Both the position numbers and the translations under genes were made by a program. DNA of 64,000 bases from Methanoculleus oceani. GTDB taxonomy: Archaea > Halobacteriota > Methanomicrobia > Methanomicrobiales > Methanoculleaceae. This document shows positions 34,747-42,345 of this stretch, piece after piece. The stretch is from the NCBI RefSeq assembly GCF_023702065.1, contig NZ_QFDM01000001.1, forward strand, positions 62,001 to 126,000, written 5' to 3'. How positions within the stretch are numbered: the first letter of the stretch is position 1; each line of letters opens with the position of its first letter. Below the pieces are notes generated by a model. It ran no database searches and was not told the origin of the DNA. It saw nothing but the letters and a program-made list of their open reading frames with translations.

Positions 34747-35212
34747 CCGGGTCGATGGCGGCGTCGATGATCAGGTCGAAGTCGAAGAGATCGAGCCAGC
34801 CCATCTTCTCAAACATCTGCATGAAGCAGATGCCCACGACCTTCGCCCCGGGATGGGCGGCGACGGCCGTCTGCACCGCTTCTTTCGCGACAGGGACGCC
34901 CGGCATCGAGAGCCCGCCCATCAGGACGATCACCTTCGGGTCGACGCGGACGACGTCGCCGGAGACCTGCATCCCGACCCCCTCGGCCGGGCGGATCGCC
35001 TTTGCCGCCGCCTCGTCCGCGTAGGGTACGTAAACCTGCTCGAGGGAGAGGTCACGGACGGCGAACCCCAGGAGTTCGATGAAGGGGGTGCAGGTGCCGG
35101 GGCAGCCGTAGTAGACGACCTGGTCGCCCGCACCGAGCCCGATCTGCCGGAGGTATGCCTTGAACGGCCGGAGCATCCCGGGGACGCCGGTGAGTTGCTC
35201 TTTTAATTCCAT
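34730..35212 (-). CDS. DUF2124 protein
   Basis: The 160-residue product matches the archaeal DUF2124 family: VYYGCPGTCTPFIELLGFAV, then PKVIVLMGGLSMPGVPVAKE, and the ending WLDLFDFDLIIDAAIDPVRV. A CPGTC motif could bind metal or a redox group. The protein is cytosolic, of unknown function. A start at MELKEQLTG (35212) matches the family; the frame extends to 35260. It overlaps the end of the histidine kinase by 17 bases on the other strand. Confidence 0.8.
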   Translation of the reverse strand: MELKEQLTGVPGMLRPFKAYLRQIGLGAGDQVVYYGCPGTCTPFIELLGFAVRDLSLEQVYVPYADEAAAKAIRPAEGVGMQVSGDVVRVDPKVIVLMGGLSMPGVPVAKEAVQTAVAAHPGAKVVGICFMQMFEKMGWLDLFDFDLIIDAAIDPVRVWR

Positions 35213-35263
35213 GAATGTCCGGTTGTCGCCGGGGCATATACCGTTACCGGATGCGGCCAATCG

Positions 35264-35611
35264 CTACAGCAGTCCGCACCCGGAGAGGTGATAGAGCCTC
35301 TGGACCCTCTCGGCCGCCTCCTCCGATACCGCTTCACGAATACGGACGAGGATGGTCTCGATATCCTCCTCCGGCATACACCCGAGGTCTTCCCGGCCGG
35401 AGAGGATCTGGTCGGTGAGGTAGCCCCAGTCCTCGTCGGAGAGGCGGCCGACCCTCTCTGCAAAATCCTCCTCGTCCTCGGCGATGTGGTTAGAGACCGG
35501 GGGGAGGATCGAGTGGAACTCGTGCCCCGATTCCGGGCAGAGGACACCGCTGTATTCGGGGGCCAGTTTCCGCAGGATGGCAAAGTCCTTCTCGTCAAGT
35601 TCGCGCGCCAT
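35264..35611 (-). CDS. Hypothetical acidic protein
   Basis: This 115-residue protein is acidic (many E/D) with a central SGHEFHSILPPVSNHIAEDE segment in which two His residues flank a hydrophobic core. It is predicted helical and cytosolic. No family is recognised. It lies upstream of the DUF2124 gene, 51 bases away, on the same strand. A start at 35611 (MARELDEKD) is preferred over 35623. Confidence 0.6.
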   Translation of the reverse strand: MARELDEKDFAILRKLAPEYSGVLCPESGHEFHSILPPVSNHIAEDEEDFAERVGRLSDEDWGYLTDQILSGREDLGCMPEEDIETILVRIREAVSEEAAERVQRLYHLSGCGLL

Positions 35612-35672
35612 GGTGCCGTTCACTCCGGGGTTTGAGGCTTCTTCCGGCTAAAAAATGTTTGGTGCCGCAGGA

Positions 35673-35858
35673 CTACGACTCCGAGAGGAGTTTTCCCGCC
35701 CGGGCGATGCTCTCGGTCCTGAGTTCCTCGAAGAAGATGGTGACCACCTCGCGGTCGACACCGAACGTCTTCGTGACCGCGGCGGTGATCTCGTCTGCGA
35801 GTATCCGTTTCTGTTCAAGCGTCCGTCCCTCTGCCATACGAATGGTTATTACCGGCAT
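35673..35858 (-). CDS. 4-oxalocrotonate tautomerase-like enzyme
   Basis: The 61-residue protein begins MPVITIRMAEGRTLEQKRIL, so the mature N-terminal Pro2 is the catalytic base of tautomerases. The fold is a short beta-alpha-beta unit that assembles in hexamers. Members isomerise enol/keto acids; the physiological substrate here is unknown. Length and Pro position are typical. It is adjacent to a polyprenyl synthase gene on the same strand (34 bases apart). Confidence 0.88.
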   Translation of the reverse strand: MPVITIRMAEGRTLEQKRILADEITAAVTKTFGVDREVVTIFFEELRTESIARAGKLLSES

Positions 35859-35891
35859 GGTTTCTCAGAAGAGAGTGGGGCGGGACGGTAT

Positions 35892-36821
35892 TTATCGTTG
35901 CGGAAGGCCGCCGGGGCAGACAACCCGGAACCCCGTTGCGTCACCCGGCATCTCCCTCGCGATCGTGAGCCCCACGATATCCCGGACCACCTGCCCGAAG
36001 GGTTCCCACGCCTCCGGCGGCTCCCGCTGCCGTCCCGCATCCGCGATCCGGGCGGCTGCACCGTCCGTCTCCCGCTCGAGTATCCGTCCCAGCGCCTGAC
36101 GGGTGCCGTTACTCCCGGAGACGCACCGGAGGAGGAGCGCCTCGGACCCGGGCCGGGACTGGCTCTCTCCAGCAGGCGCGTGCAGGTCCGCGATGTCGTC
36201 GGCGATCTGCATCGCCTTCCCGGCAGAGAGGCCGAAGCCCGCGAACGCGGCGACGACCGTCTCCTCCTCTCCCGCCGCCATGGCACCCCAGGCGGCCGCG
36301 AGCGAGAAGAGGCACCCGGTCTTTCTGGCGATGATGGCGTCATAGAGTTCTGCTGCCGGGAGCTCCGGGCCCCCGAGCATCTCCCAGGCCACGCCCCGGG
36401 CCATGCTCTGCTGGGCTGACGCAAGCATCGTTACGTATCCGGCACCGTAGGGGGCGGCGAGCACGTAGGGGAGAGCGAGGATGCCGACGGCGTCGAGGAC
36501 CGCACGCCCCTCTCCCCGGGTGAGATGAAGGGATGGGGCCCCCCGCCGGACGGTATCCCCGTCCAGCATGTCGTCGAGGATGAGGCTTGCGGCGTGGGCG
36601 AGCTCGACGGCACAGGCGAGGTCGAGCGCCTGGCGGGTGGGTACCGTCGTCCGGGCAAGGCCGGCGTGGATGCGGAGGAGGAGGCCTGCCCGCATCCGCT
36701 TCCCCCCGATGAGGAGCGGGAGGACGCCGGGGTCGATTGCACCCCCGCCGTTCGCCGCCTCCTCGATCCGGCAGTTGACAGCGGGCCTTATCCTCTCGAG
36801 ATACTCGCGAAACGGTATCAT
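35892..36821 (-). CDS. Polyprenyl diphosphate synthase
   Basis: This 309-residue enzyme condenses IPP with allylic diphosphates to make isoprenoid chains for archaeal lipids. The first Asp-rich motif is LILDDMLDGDTVRRG and the second is IADDIADL, with a GGKRMRA substrate-binding Lys/Arg patch near the N-terminus. The second motif is DDIAD rather than DDxxD with two Asp at the end, still metal-binding. Chain length cannot be read reliably from the sequence. The start ATG at 36821 fits. Confidence 0.88.
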   Translation of the reverse strand: MIPFREYLERIRPAVNCRIEEAANGGGAIDPGVLPLLIGGKRMRAGLLLRIHAGLARTTVPTRQALDLACAVELAHAASLILDDMLDGDTVRRGAPSLHLTRGEGRAVLDAVGILALPYVLAAPYGAGYVTMLASAQQSMARGVAWEMLGGPELPAAELYDAIIARKTGCLFSLAAAWGAMAAGEEETVVAAFAGFGLSAGKAMQIADDIADLHAPAGESQSRPGSEALLLRCVSGSNGTRQALGRILERETDGAAARIADAGRQREPPEAWEPFGQVVRDIVGLTIAREMPGDATGFRVVCPGGLPQR

Positions 36822-36949
36822 GGCTCGTCACTCCCGGAAGCCGGTGCATCCCGTTAAGACGCCAGGGCGGTAAAAAGGTGTGGGTCGCCCGGTGCCATGG
36901 GCACTTTCATTGCCCTGCAGAACCACCGGCAGGCCCGGAGGTGCAGCAG

Positions 36950-37885
36950 TTGATCGTCGAGAGGAAGGTGGGACACCTGGAGGTCGGCGATGCGTTCGGG
37001 GACTGGCTCGCGAGCGTCCTCGCCGACCGATTGGCCGGGTGGCGCGGTAAGATCCGGGTCTACCGGGTAGAGCCTGCATCGCACGTCGTCTGCCGGTACG
37101 AGTTCGTCGGTTCCGGGGTCAGCGTGGTCGGAAAGTTCTTCGGCGCGCCGACGGGTGCGAAGACCCACTACAACGCGGATGCGGCGATGAAGAACGAGTT
37201 CCGCCGGCTCCGCCATGTCTCCGGCTGGATCCGCGTTCCCCATGCCATCGCCACGAACAGCCGGTTTCATGCGGTCCTCGTGACCGAGTATGTCCCCGGC
37301 CGGACGCTCCGCGAGCTCCTCGCGGCGAGGATATCCATGTACGACCCCCTGACCGGCGTCGCGCACCTGCTCCGCCGGCTCCACGACGGCACGCGGACCT
37401 CCTGCAAACGGGAGCGCGACTTCGCTTACTTCCACGCGATCCTCGACCAGAACACCCTCCCGGGCTCCCGGAGGAAGCGGTTCGACCGCCTGCTCGGGGC
37501 GTGGTGGCACGGCACGCGGCTTGACCCCGATGCTGGCTGCATGGTCCACGGCGACGCCACGCTCAGCAACTACCTCTTCGACGGCGAGACCTGCGCGATC
37601 GACTTCGAGGGGGCCCGGAACCACACCCACCCGGTCCGCGATCTCGGTATTCTCGCTTCAGAACTCAAGACGTCGGACGGGAGTAGCGCGAGGGCCGAAG
37701 ACTACATCGGTCACCTGCTCTGGCACTATAGTCGTAGCGTTGAAGAGTTCCGGCGCCATACCGCCGTCCTCCCCTTCTTCATGGCGCTCGGATACCTCAG
37801 GATCGCCCGGCTGCCCTGGCGGGCGGCGGAACGTGACTGGCTGCTTTCGGAGGCGGAGGCGTGTCTCGCCGCGATCCACCGGTAG
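36950..37885 (+). CDS. APH-type phosphotransferase-like protein
   Basis: This 311-residue protein has the kinase-like fold of aminoglycoside/choline phosphotransferases: the catalytic HGDATLSNYLF (HxDxxxxN) and the Mg-binding IDFEGA later. A Lys in VVGKFFGAP probably binds ATP. It phosphorylates an unknown small molecule. The TTG at 36950 has GGAGGTG six bases upstream and is the best start; a GTG at 36941 and an upstream ATG at 36878 are alternatives. It overlaps the HAD gene start by 25 bases. Confidence 0.82.
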   Translation: MIVERKVGHLEVGDAFGDWLASVLADRLAGWRGKIRVYRVEPASHVVCRYEFVGSGVSVVGKFFGAPTGAKTHYNADAAMKNEFRRLRHVSGWIRVPHAIATNSRFHAVLVTEYVPGRTLRELLAARISMYDPLTGVAHLLRRLHDGTRTSCKRERDFAYFHAILDQNTLPGSRRKRFDRLLGAWWHGTRLDPDAGCMVHGDATLSNYLFDGETCAIDFEGARNHTHPVRDLGILASELKTSDGSSARAEDYIGHLLWHYSRSVEEFRRHTAVLPFFMALGYLRIARLPWRAAERDWLLSEAEACLAAIHR

Positions 37886-38523
37886 CGGGGGTTCTCTTCG
37901 ACTGCTACGGGACGCTCATCGACGTCCTGACCGACGAACGCGATATCGAGACCTACCGGTACCTCTCGCGATGGCTCATTTACCAGGGCGTCCGGATCAT
38001 GCCCAAAGACCTGCAGGAACTCTACGCCGGCCGGGTCAGGGCAGCGGCCGGCCGGACCGGGGGGCCCCATCCGGAGGTGCGGGTCGAGGAGGTCTTTTCC
38101 GGCATCTGTGCCGAACACGCGGTCTGGAAGATCGACAGCGAGCGGCTCGGCGTCGAGACCGCCCGGGCGTTCCGGGCCGCGTCGCTCCGGCGGCTCGGCA
38201 TCATCGAAAAGAGCCGGCGACTGCTCGACCTCTTTTGCACGCAGAAGACGGGGGTCGTCTCGAACGGGCAGCGGGTCTTTTCGGAACGCGAGATGCGGAT
38301 GCTCGGGCTCTACGACCGTCTCGGCTTCGTCATCTTCTCTTCAGACCTGGGCTACCAGAAGCCGGACCCGCGGATATACGCGGCGGCCCTCGGACGGATG
38401 GGGCTTTCCGCCCCCGACGTCCTCTTCATCGGGGACAACTCCGAGAACGACGTCGATGCTCCCCGGAGGCTCGGGATGCAGGCGCTGCACGTCGAGGAGG
38501 CGTGGAGGCGCTACGGGGTCTAG
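37861..38523 (+). CDS. HAD-family hydrolase
   Basis: This 220-residue phosphatase has all HAD motifs: nucleophile VLFDCYGTLID, motif II VVSNGQ, Lys in YQKPDPRIY, and IGDNSENDVDAP. A cap of helices lies between motifs I and II. It probably dephosphorylates the product or substrate of the upstream kinase-like protein, with which it overlaps by 25 bases; that pairing is inference. The start is GTG at 37861. Confidence 0.9.
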   Translation: MSRRDPPVAGVLFDCYGTLIDVLTDERDIETYRYLSRWLIYQGVRIMPKDLQELYAGRVRAAAGRTGGPHPEVRVEEVFSGICAEHAVWKIDSERLGVETARAFRAASLRRLGIIEKSRRLLDLFCTQKTGVVSNGQRVFSEREMRMLGLYDRLGFVIFSSDLGYQKPDPRIYAAALGRMGLSAPDVLFIGDNSENDVDAPRRLGMQALHVEEAWRRYGV

Positions 38524-38590
38524 CAACGGGAAGCACACGCTAACCGGGGCCGCGGGTTTCATGGGATCCGGGTATACATAGGGCCTCACG

Positions 38591-39331
38591 ATGGACGAAA
38601 GACGGTGGCTGATCGCCCTGGGTGCAGGGCTTATTCTCCTCTCGGTCGTGCTTTACGCCCTGCACTTCCTGATCTTTCGGGACTTCTTCCACATCAGCAT
38701 CTACACGCTCGGCGATATTGCGTTCCTCCCGCTCGAGATCCTGCTGGTGACGCTCGTCTTTCACCAGGTGCTCGCGTCCCGCGACCGGCGGCAGAGGATG
38801 GAGAAACTGAACATGCTCATCGGGACGTTCTTCTCGGTTCTCGGGAGCGAGCTCCTGACCTACATCTCCGACAACGATCCCAACCTGGACGAGATCCAGC
38901 AGCTGCTGATAGTCGACGACACCTGGACCGACGAGACGTTCCGGGAGGTGGAAAAGCGGCTGAAACGGCATCCCTGCCGTGTCGGGGTGGAGAACGTCGA
39001 CCTGGCCGGCGTCAAACGGTTCATAGGGTCGCGCGAGGACTTTCTCCTGCGGCTGCTGGAGAACCCGGTGCTCCTCGAGCACGAGACGTTCACCGAACTC
39101 CTCCGGGCGGTCTTCCACTTCAACGAAGAGCTGCAGCGCCGGCCCGGCTTCTCCGACCTGCCCGGGACCGACACGGCGCATCTCGCAGGCGACCTCGAAC
39201 GGATCTACGGACTCCTGATCCGCGAGTGGCTGGACTACATGCGCTACCTGCAGAAGAACTACCCGTACCTCTTCTCGCTTGCAATGCGGACAAACCCCTT
39301 CGACGAGACGGCATCGGCAGTTGTAGAATAA
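38591..39331 (+). CDS. Archaeal membrane protein, two helices
   Basis: This 246-residue protein has two N-terminal membrane helices (about 7-29 and 40-62) and a long soluble helical domain ending in YLFSLAMRTNPFDETA. The soluble part is rich in Leu and charged residues and contains HFNEEL. It is similar to conserved uncharacterised proteins of methanogens. Function unknown. A hairpin array begins five bases after its stop codon. Confidence 0.65.
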   Translation: MDERRWLIALGAGLILLSVVLYALHFLIFRDFFHISIYTLGDIAFLPLEILLVTLVFHQVLASRDRRQRMEKLNMLIGTFFSVLGSELLTYISDNDPNLDEIQQLLIVDDTWTDETFREVEKRLKRHPCRVGVENVDLAGVKRFIGSREDFLLRLLENPVLLEHETFTELLRAVFHFNEELQRRPGFSDLPGTDTAHLAGDLERIYGLLIREWLDYMRYLQKNYPYLFSLAMRTNPFDETASAVVE

Positions 39332-39817
39332 ACGACGGGCCGAAGGGTGCGACGTTCCAGTGGAACGGAGCAGGAGCACCGAAGGTGCGGGTTGCGACGG
39401 ACAACGTCCGGAGCATGAGAAGCCGTCAGGCTTCGATTCCGGAGTTCGAGAAAATGCGAAGCATTTTCGAGTGACGACTGCCGGAACGGCAGGAGCTTGA
39501 GCACCCTAGGTGCGAATGGCGACGTTCCGTAAGGAACGGAGTTTAAGCGCCGTCAGGTGCGAGTTGCGACGCGTGCCCTAGGGAGGCAGGCGGAGTTTGA
39601 GAAGCTGTCAGGCTTCAAATGCGACGCGTGCCCCAAGGGGGCAGGCGGAGCAGGAGCACCGCAAGGTGCGACTTGTGATGTGTGCCCCGGAGGGTGCGAC
39701 GCTCCAGTGGAATGCGACGGGCCGAAGGGCCAGAGCAGGAGCACCGACAGGTGCGACTTGCGGCGCTCCGCCAGAAGTGGAGTTCGAGTCCCGAAGGGTT
39801 TCGAGTCCGGGCCCCCT
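39332..39817 (+). repeat. Array of about 20 variable-stem hairpins
   Basis: The whole gap between two convergent genes is filled by stem-loops placed every 20-30 bases. Stems differ in sequence but pair perfectly, e.g. CGTTCC/GGAACG (39353-39367), GCACC/GGTGC (39376-39388), GAAGCC/GGCTTC (39419-39434), GAAAATGC/GCATTTTC (39450-39468), TGCCCC/GGGGCA near 39628-39642. Linkers are conserved and alternate: type 1 close to GAGCAGGA, type 2 close to GAGTTGCGA. Loops are three or four bases (GAA, AGT, GTCA, GTAA, GCAA). A second array is at 46169-46276. No direct long repeat exists, so it is not CRISPR. Confidence 0.85.
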
Positions 39818-40642
39818 CTACGCCATCTGCGCCCTGATGTGCTGCACCGTCTCGGGATACTGCTTCTCGAGCCTGTTCTTTTTGAGGTTCTCCCTCACGA
39901 TCCACCGGATGTCTTTGTCGTCGAGGGTGGCGAGCTGCCGCAGGTACTCAAACCCGATCCCGGGAAGGGCGACGATGACCAGGCTGAGCGTGTAGCCGAG
40001 CGCTTTTCGAAGCGCGCGGAAGGCCTCGGACTGCCTCTCCTTCGCGGTGTAGACACGGATCAGGGTCTTCCTGTGGAGCCTGAACGCCGTCTCTGCGAGT
40101 TCCGGTTCCGCGAGGAGGTCCGGTTCGGCAATCCCCGCGACCGCCGCCCGCATGGCGAGCCAGGACCCTCCTTCCACCCAGTCTTCCAGCTCCGGAACCG
40201 TCGTATCCCGTTGCCGCGAGAGGAGGTTCTGAAGTCCCATCGCCACCGCCTCCCTGATTCGCCACCGCGGGTCGTCGGAGGCCTCCGCCAGGTGTTTGAG
40301 CGCCTCCTCGACGCATGCCGGCGATACGGACCCTATCGCACCGATGCCCCGAACACCGCAGAACCCGAGGAACTCGTGCGGGTCTCCCGTCGGCGCATCT
40401 TCCGGAGAGACACAGGCAAGCTCGACACAGAGATCCCACAGGACCCGGTGATCGTCGGCATCGGCAACGGCAAACTCCCGCACGGTCTCGGCAAACGCCT
40501 CCGCGAGCTCCAGGTTTGCCCGGGGTCCGGGGAGACGGCTCTCCGCAACCAGGTAGGCGAGAAGATCCCCGGCGTTTCCGCTCGAAAGAAAACTCGTGAG
40601 CAGCCGGGCAACCTCCCTGATATGGGTCTCTTTGCGGGTCAT
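39818..40642 (-). CDS. HEAT-like helical repeat protein
   Basis: This 274-residue protein is all-helical with repeated units of about 40 residues, such as DDPRWRIREAVAMGLQNLLS and GSWLAMRAAVAGIAEPDLLA, the pattern of HEAT repeats. The C-terminal region contains IRVYTAKERQSEAFRALRKA and ends with RAQMA. HEAT scaffolds bind proteins or nucleic acids; this one resembles DNA-alkylation-repair-like helical proteins by composition only. It lies 42 bases after the GTPase gene on the same strand. Its 3' end abuts the hairpin array. Confidence 0.65.
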   Translation of the reverse strand: MTRKETHIREVARLLTSFLSSGNAGDLLAYLVAESRLPGPRANLELAEAFAETVREFAVADADDHRVLWDLCVELACVSPEDAPTGDPHEFLGFCGVRGIGAIGSVSPACVEEALKHLAEASDDPRWRIREAVAMGLQNLLSRQRDTTVPELEDWVEGGSWLAMRAAVAGIAEPDLLAEPELAETAFRLHRKTLIRVYTAKERQSEAFRALRKALGYTLSLVIVALPGIGFEYLRQLATLDDKDIRWIVRENLKKNRLEKQYPETVQHIRAQMA

Positions 40643-40684
40643 TGTGTGCAGAGAAGAACGACCCGCAGGCAGTAAAAATGATCG

Positions 40685-41170
40685 TTACCGGGCGGCCAGG
40701 GTTGCCACGAAGGCGTCGAGTGCCGCATGGACATTCTCACCGTTCCGCGCGGAGATAGGGTGCACCATCTCCCCGGGGAGATCCCGGCGGACGGCCTCGG
40801 GCACCGCACCCGGACTGTCGCACTTGTTCGCCATGAACGCGAGCGGCACCCTGAGATCCTTCAACTGGCCATAGAGGTGCCGGGTCATCGCGTCCACTCC
40901 CGTGGTGGCGTCCACGACGATGATCGCGCCGTCCATCCCCCGCGAGAGGATCTGCCGGACGAACTCGAACCGTTCCTGCCCCGGCGTCCCGAAGAGGTAG
41001 ACCGCCCGGTCTCTCACCGTCAGCCTGCCGAAATCGAATGCAACGGTCGTGGGTCCTTCTTTCGAGGTTGCCTCGATGTGACGGCTGCGGGGGTCGAGTG
41101 CCTGGATGAAACTGGATTTGCCTGCATTGAAGGAGCCGAATACGACAATCTTGAGCCTGCCTTCTGCCAT
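40685..41170 (-). CDS. Ras-like small GTPase
   Basis: This 161-residue GTPase has G1 VVFGSFNAGKSSF, G3 FGTPGQERF (Gly replaces the usual Asp, as in this archaeal/MglA-like group), G4 ANKCDSP and G5 HPISARNG. It switches between GTP and GDP forms to signal or to organise cell polarity. The gene is divergent from the protein at 41352, and a HEAT-repeat gene follows on the same strand; in bacteria such GTPases often work with small roadblock or helical partners, so these may form one system. Confidence 0.88.
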   Translation of the reverse strand: MAEGRLKIVVFGSFNAGKSSFIQALDPRSRHIEATSKEGPTTVAFDFGRLTVRDRAVYLFGTPGQERFEFVRQILSRGMDGAIIVVDATTGVDAMTRHLYGQLKDLRVPLAFMANKCDSPGAVPEAVRRDLPGEMVHPISARNGENVHAALDAFVATLAAR

Positions 41171-41351
41171 TAGCCTTGTATCGGCACCAGGATGTTTTAG
41201 GGTTTCGCTATGGTGGCGCCGTGGCGAGGATGGAGACGTAGCCGACCGGTTCCAGGAAACATTTTTTCCCGAATCGTGATGGAGGGAATGATCGATGGCC
41301 GGTCTCGCGGGGGGCTTCCTGAACTATATACCGACGGGTCAAAGTACAGGT

Positions 41352-41705
41352 ATGGAGTCGGAGGAGGTGGATTCCGTCGTGCAGGAGATCGTGGCCACCC
41401 TGGATAATCTCTTCCATGCGGAGAAACGTGCAAGACTTCAGGTATCTGCGCTCGAGGAGCGGGAGTATCCCCTGGCCGCGACGTTCGAGATGGTCAGGGA
41501 TCTGGAGGCCGACAGTGCCATCGAGGAGGCTCTCGCCGGGTTCGGTTTCGAATACCACACCGTCGACGACGATGCCGAACTCTGGATCTCGGATGAGCAC
41601 GGGCTGATGGTCTTCCTCTCCTTCACCGCCCCGGACGGGCGGTACTACAACTACAGGATCGTCGCGTTCGACGTCGTCGGCGAAGACGAAGAAAGAAGTG
41701 CGTAA
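41352..41705 (+). CDS. Hypothetical protein, divergent GTPase neighbour
   Basis: This 117-residue protein starts MESEEVDSVVQEIVATLDNL with a helical coiled region (about 1-60) followed by a beta-rich C-terminal part (AELWISDEHGLMVFLSFTAP, then YYNYRIVAFDVV). A TATATACC box at 41326 sits about 25 bases before the ATG, so a leaderless start fits. No family is recognised. It diverges from the GTPase gene and shares its intergenic region. Confidence 0.6.
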   Translation: MESEEVDSVVQEIVATLDNLFHAEKRARLQVSALEEREYPLAATFEMVRDLEADSAIEEALAGFGFEYHTVDDDAELWISDEHGLMVFLSFTAPDGRYYNYRIVAFDVVGEDEERSA

Positions 41706-41814
41706 CCGCTGCGGGTGACGACGCGCCCTCCGCCCGCAACACAGAGGGGTGCCGTGCCAGGTGCTATATACCGTAAACGACATCTGGTGTGCGGCAGAAC
41801 CTGGAGGGATGGAG

Positions 41815-42345
41815 ATGGAACGCTCGGTAAAACGCCTCATGGAAGACAGGGAGAAGCGGCGTGAGGAGAACATCGGCAAATACATCGAGCAACTCTCGGA
41901 CAGGAGCACCCCCTACCGGCTGCGGGCGGCCGAAGCGCTCGGGGGGTGCGCCGATCCGCGGGCGGTCGAGCCGCTGATCGTTGCCCTCTCCGACCCGGAG
42001 AACGAGGTCCGCTGGGTCGCCGCACAGGCGCTCGGGAAACTCCGCGATCCACGGGCGATCGAGCCGCTGCTGCCCCTTCTCGCGGACCCCGACCGGTGGG
42101 CGCGGCGCGGGGCCGCCTGGTCGCTCGGCGAGATAGGCGACCCCCGCGCGGTCGAGCCGATCCTCCCTCTTCTTGCGGACAGAAAGAAGGACGTCAGGAC
42201 GGCCGCCGCCGATGCGCTCGGGAAACTCCGCGACAAGCGCGCGGCCGCTGCTCTCTCCGCCGCGCTCGAGGGTGAGGAGGAGCCCGAGGTTCGGACGGCA
42301 ATCCGGCGTGCGCTCCGGGAGATCACCGGCGAGGCGGGTCTTTGA
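41815..42345 (+). CDS. HEAT/PBS-lyase repeat protein
   Basis: This 176-residue protein has five HEAT-like repeats of about 31 residues with the core DPRAVEPLIxxLxDxxxxVR, typical of phycobilisome-lyase-type repeats; each forms two antiparallel helices. It is a binding scaffold, not an enzyme here. The start at the ATG 41815 has GGAGGG six bases upstream (an ATG at 41809 is too close). Its stop overlaps the TTG start of the aminopeptidase gene by four bases, so they are coupled. Confidence 0.85.
   Translation: MERSVKRLMEDREKRREENIGKYIEQLSDRSTPYRLRAAEALGGCADPRAVEPLIVALSDPENEVRWVAAQALGKLRDPRAIEPLLPLLADPDRWARRGAAWSLGEIGDPRAVEPILPLLADRKKDVRTAAADALGKLRDKRAAAALSAALEGEEEPEVRTAIRRALREITGEAGL

Noticed and set aside
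39332-39817. CRISPR array
   Set aside because: Units are hairpins with variable stems and 8-9 base linkers; no repeat of 24 bases or longer is conserved and no cas genes lie near.
39557-40675. Long reading frames through the hairpin array and over the HEAT gene
   Set aside because: They are translations of the repeats and of the antisense strand, with no start signals or known motifs.
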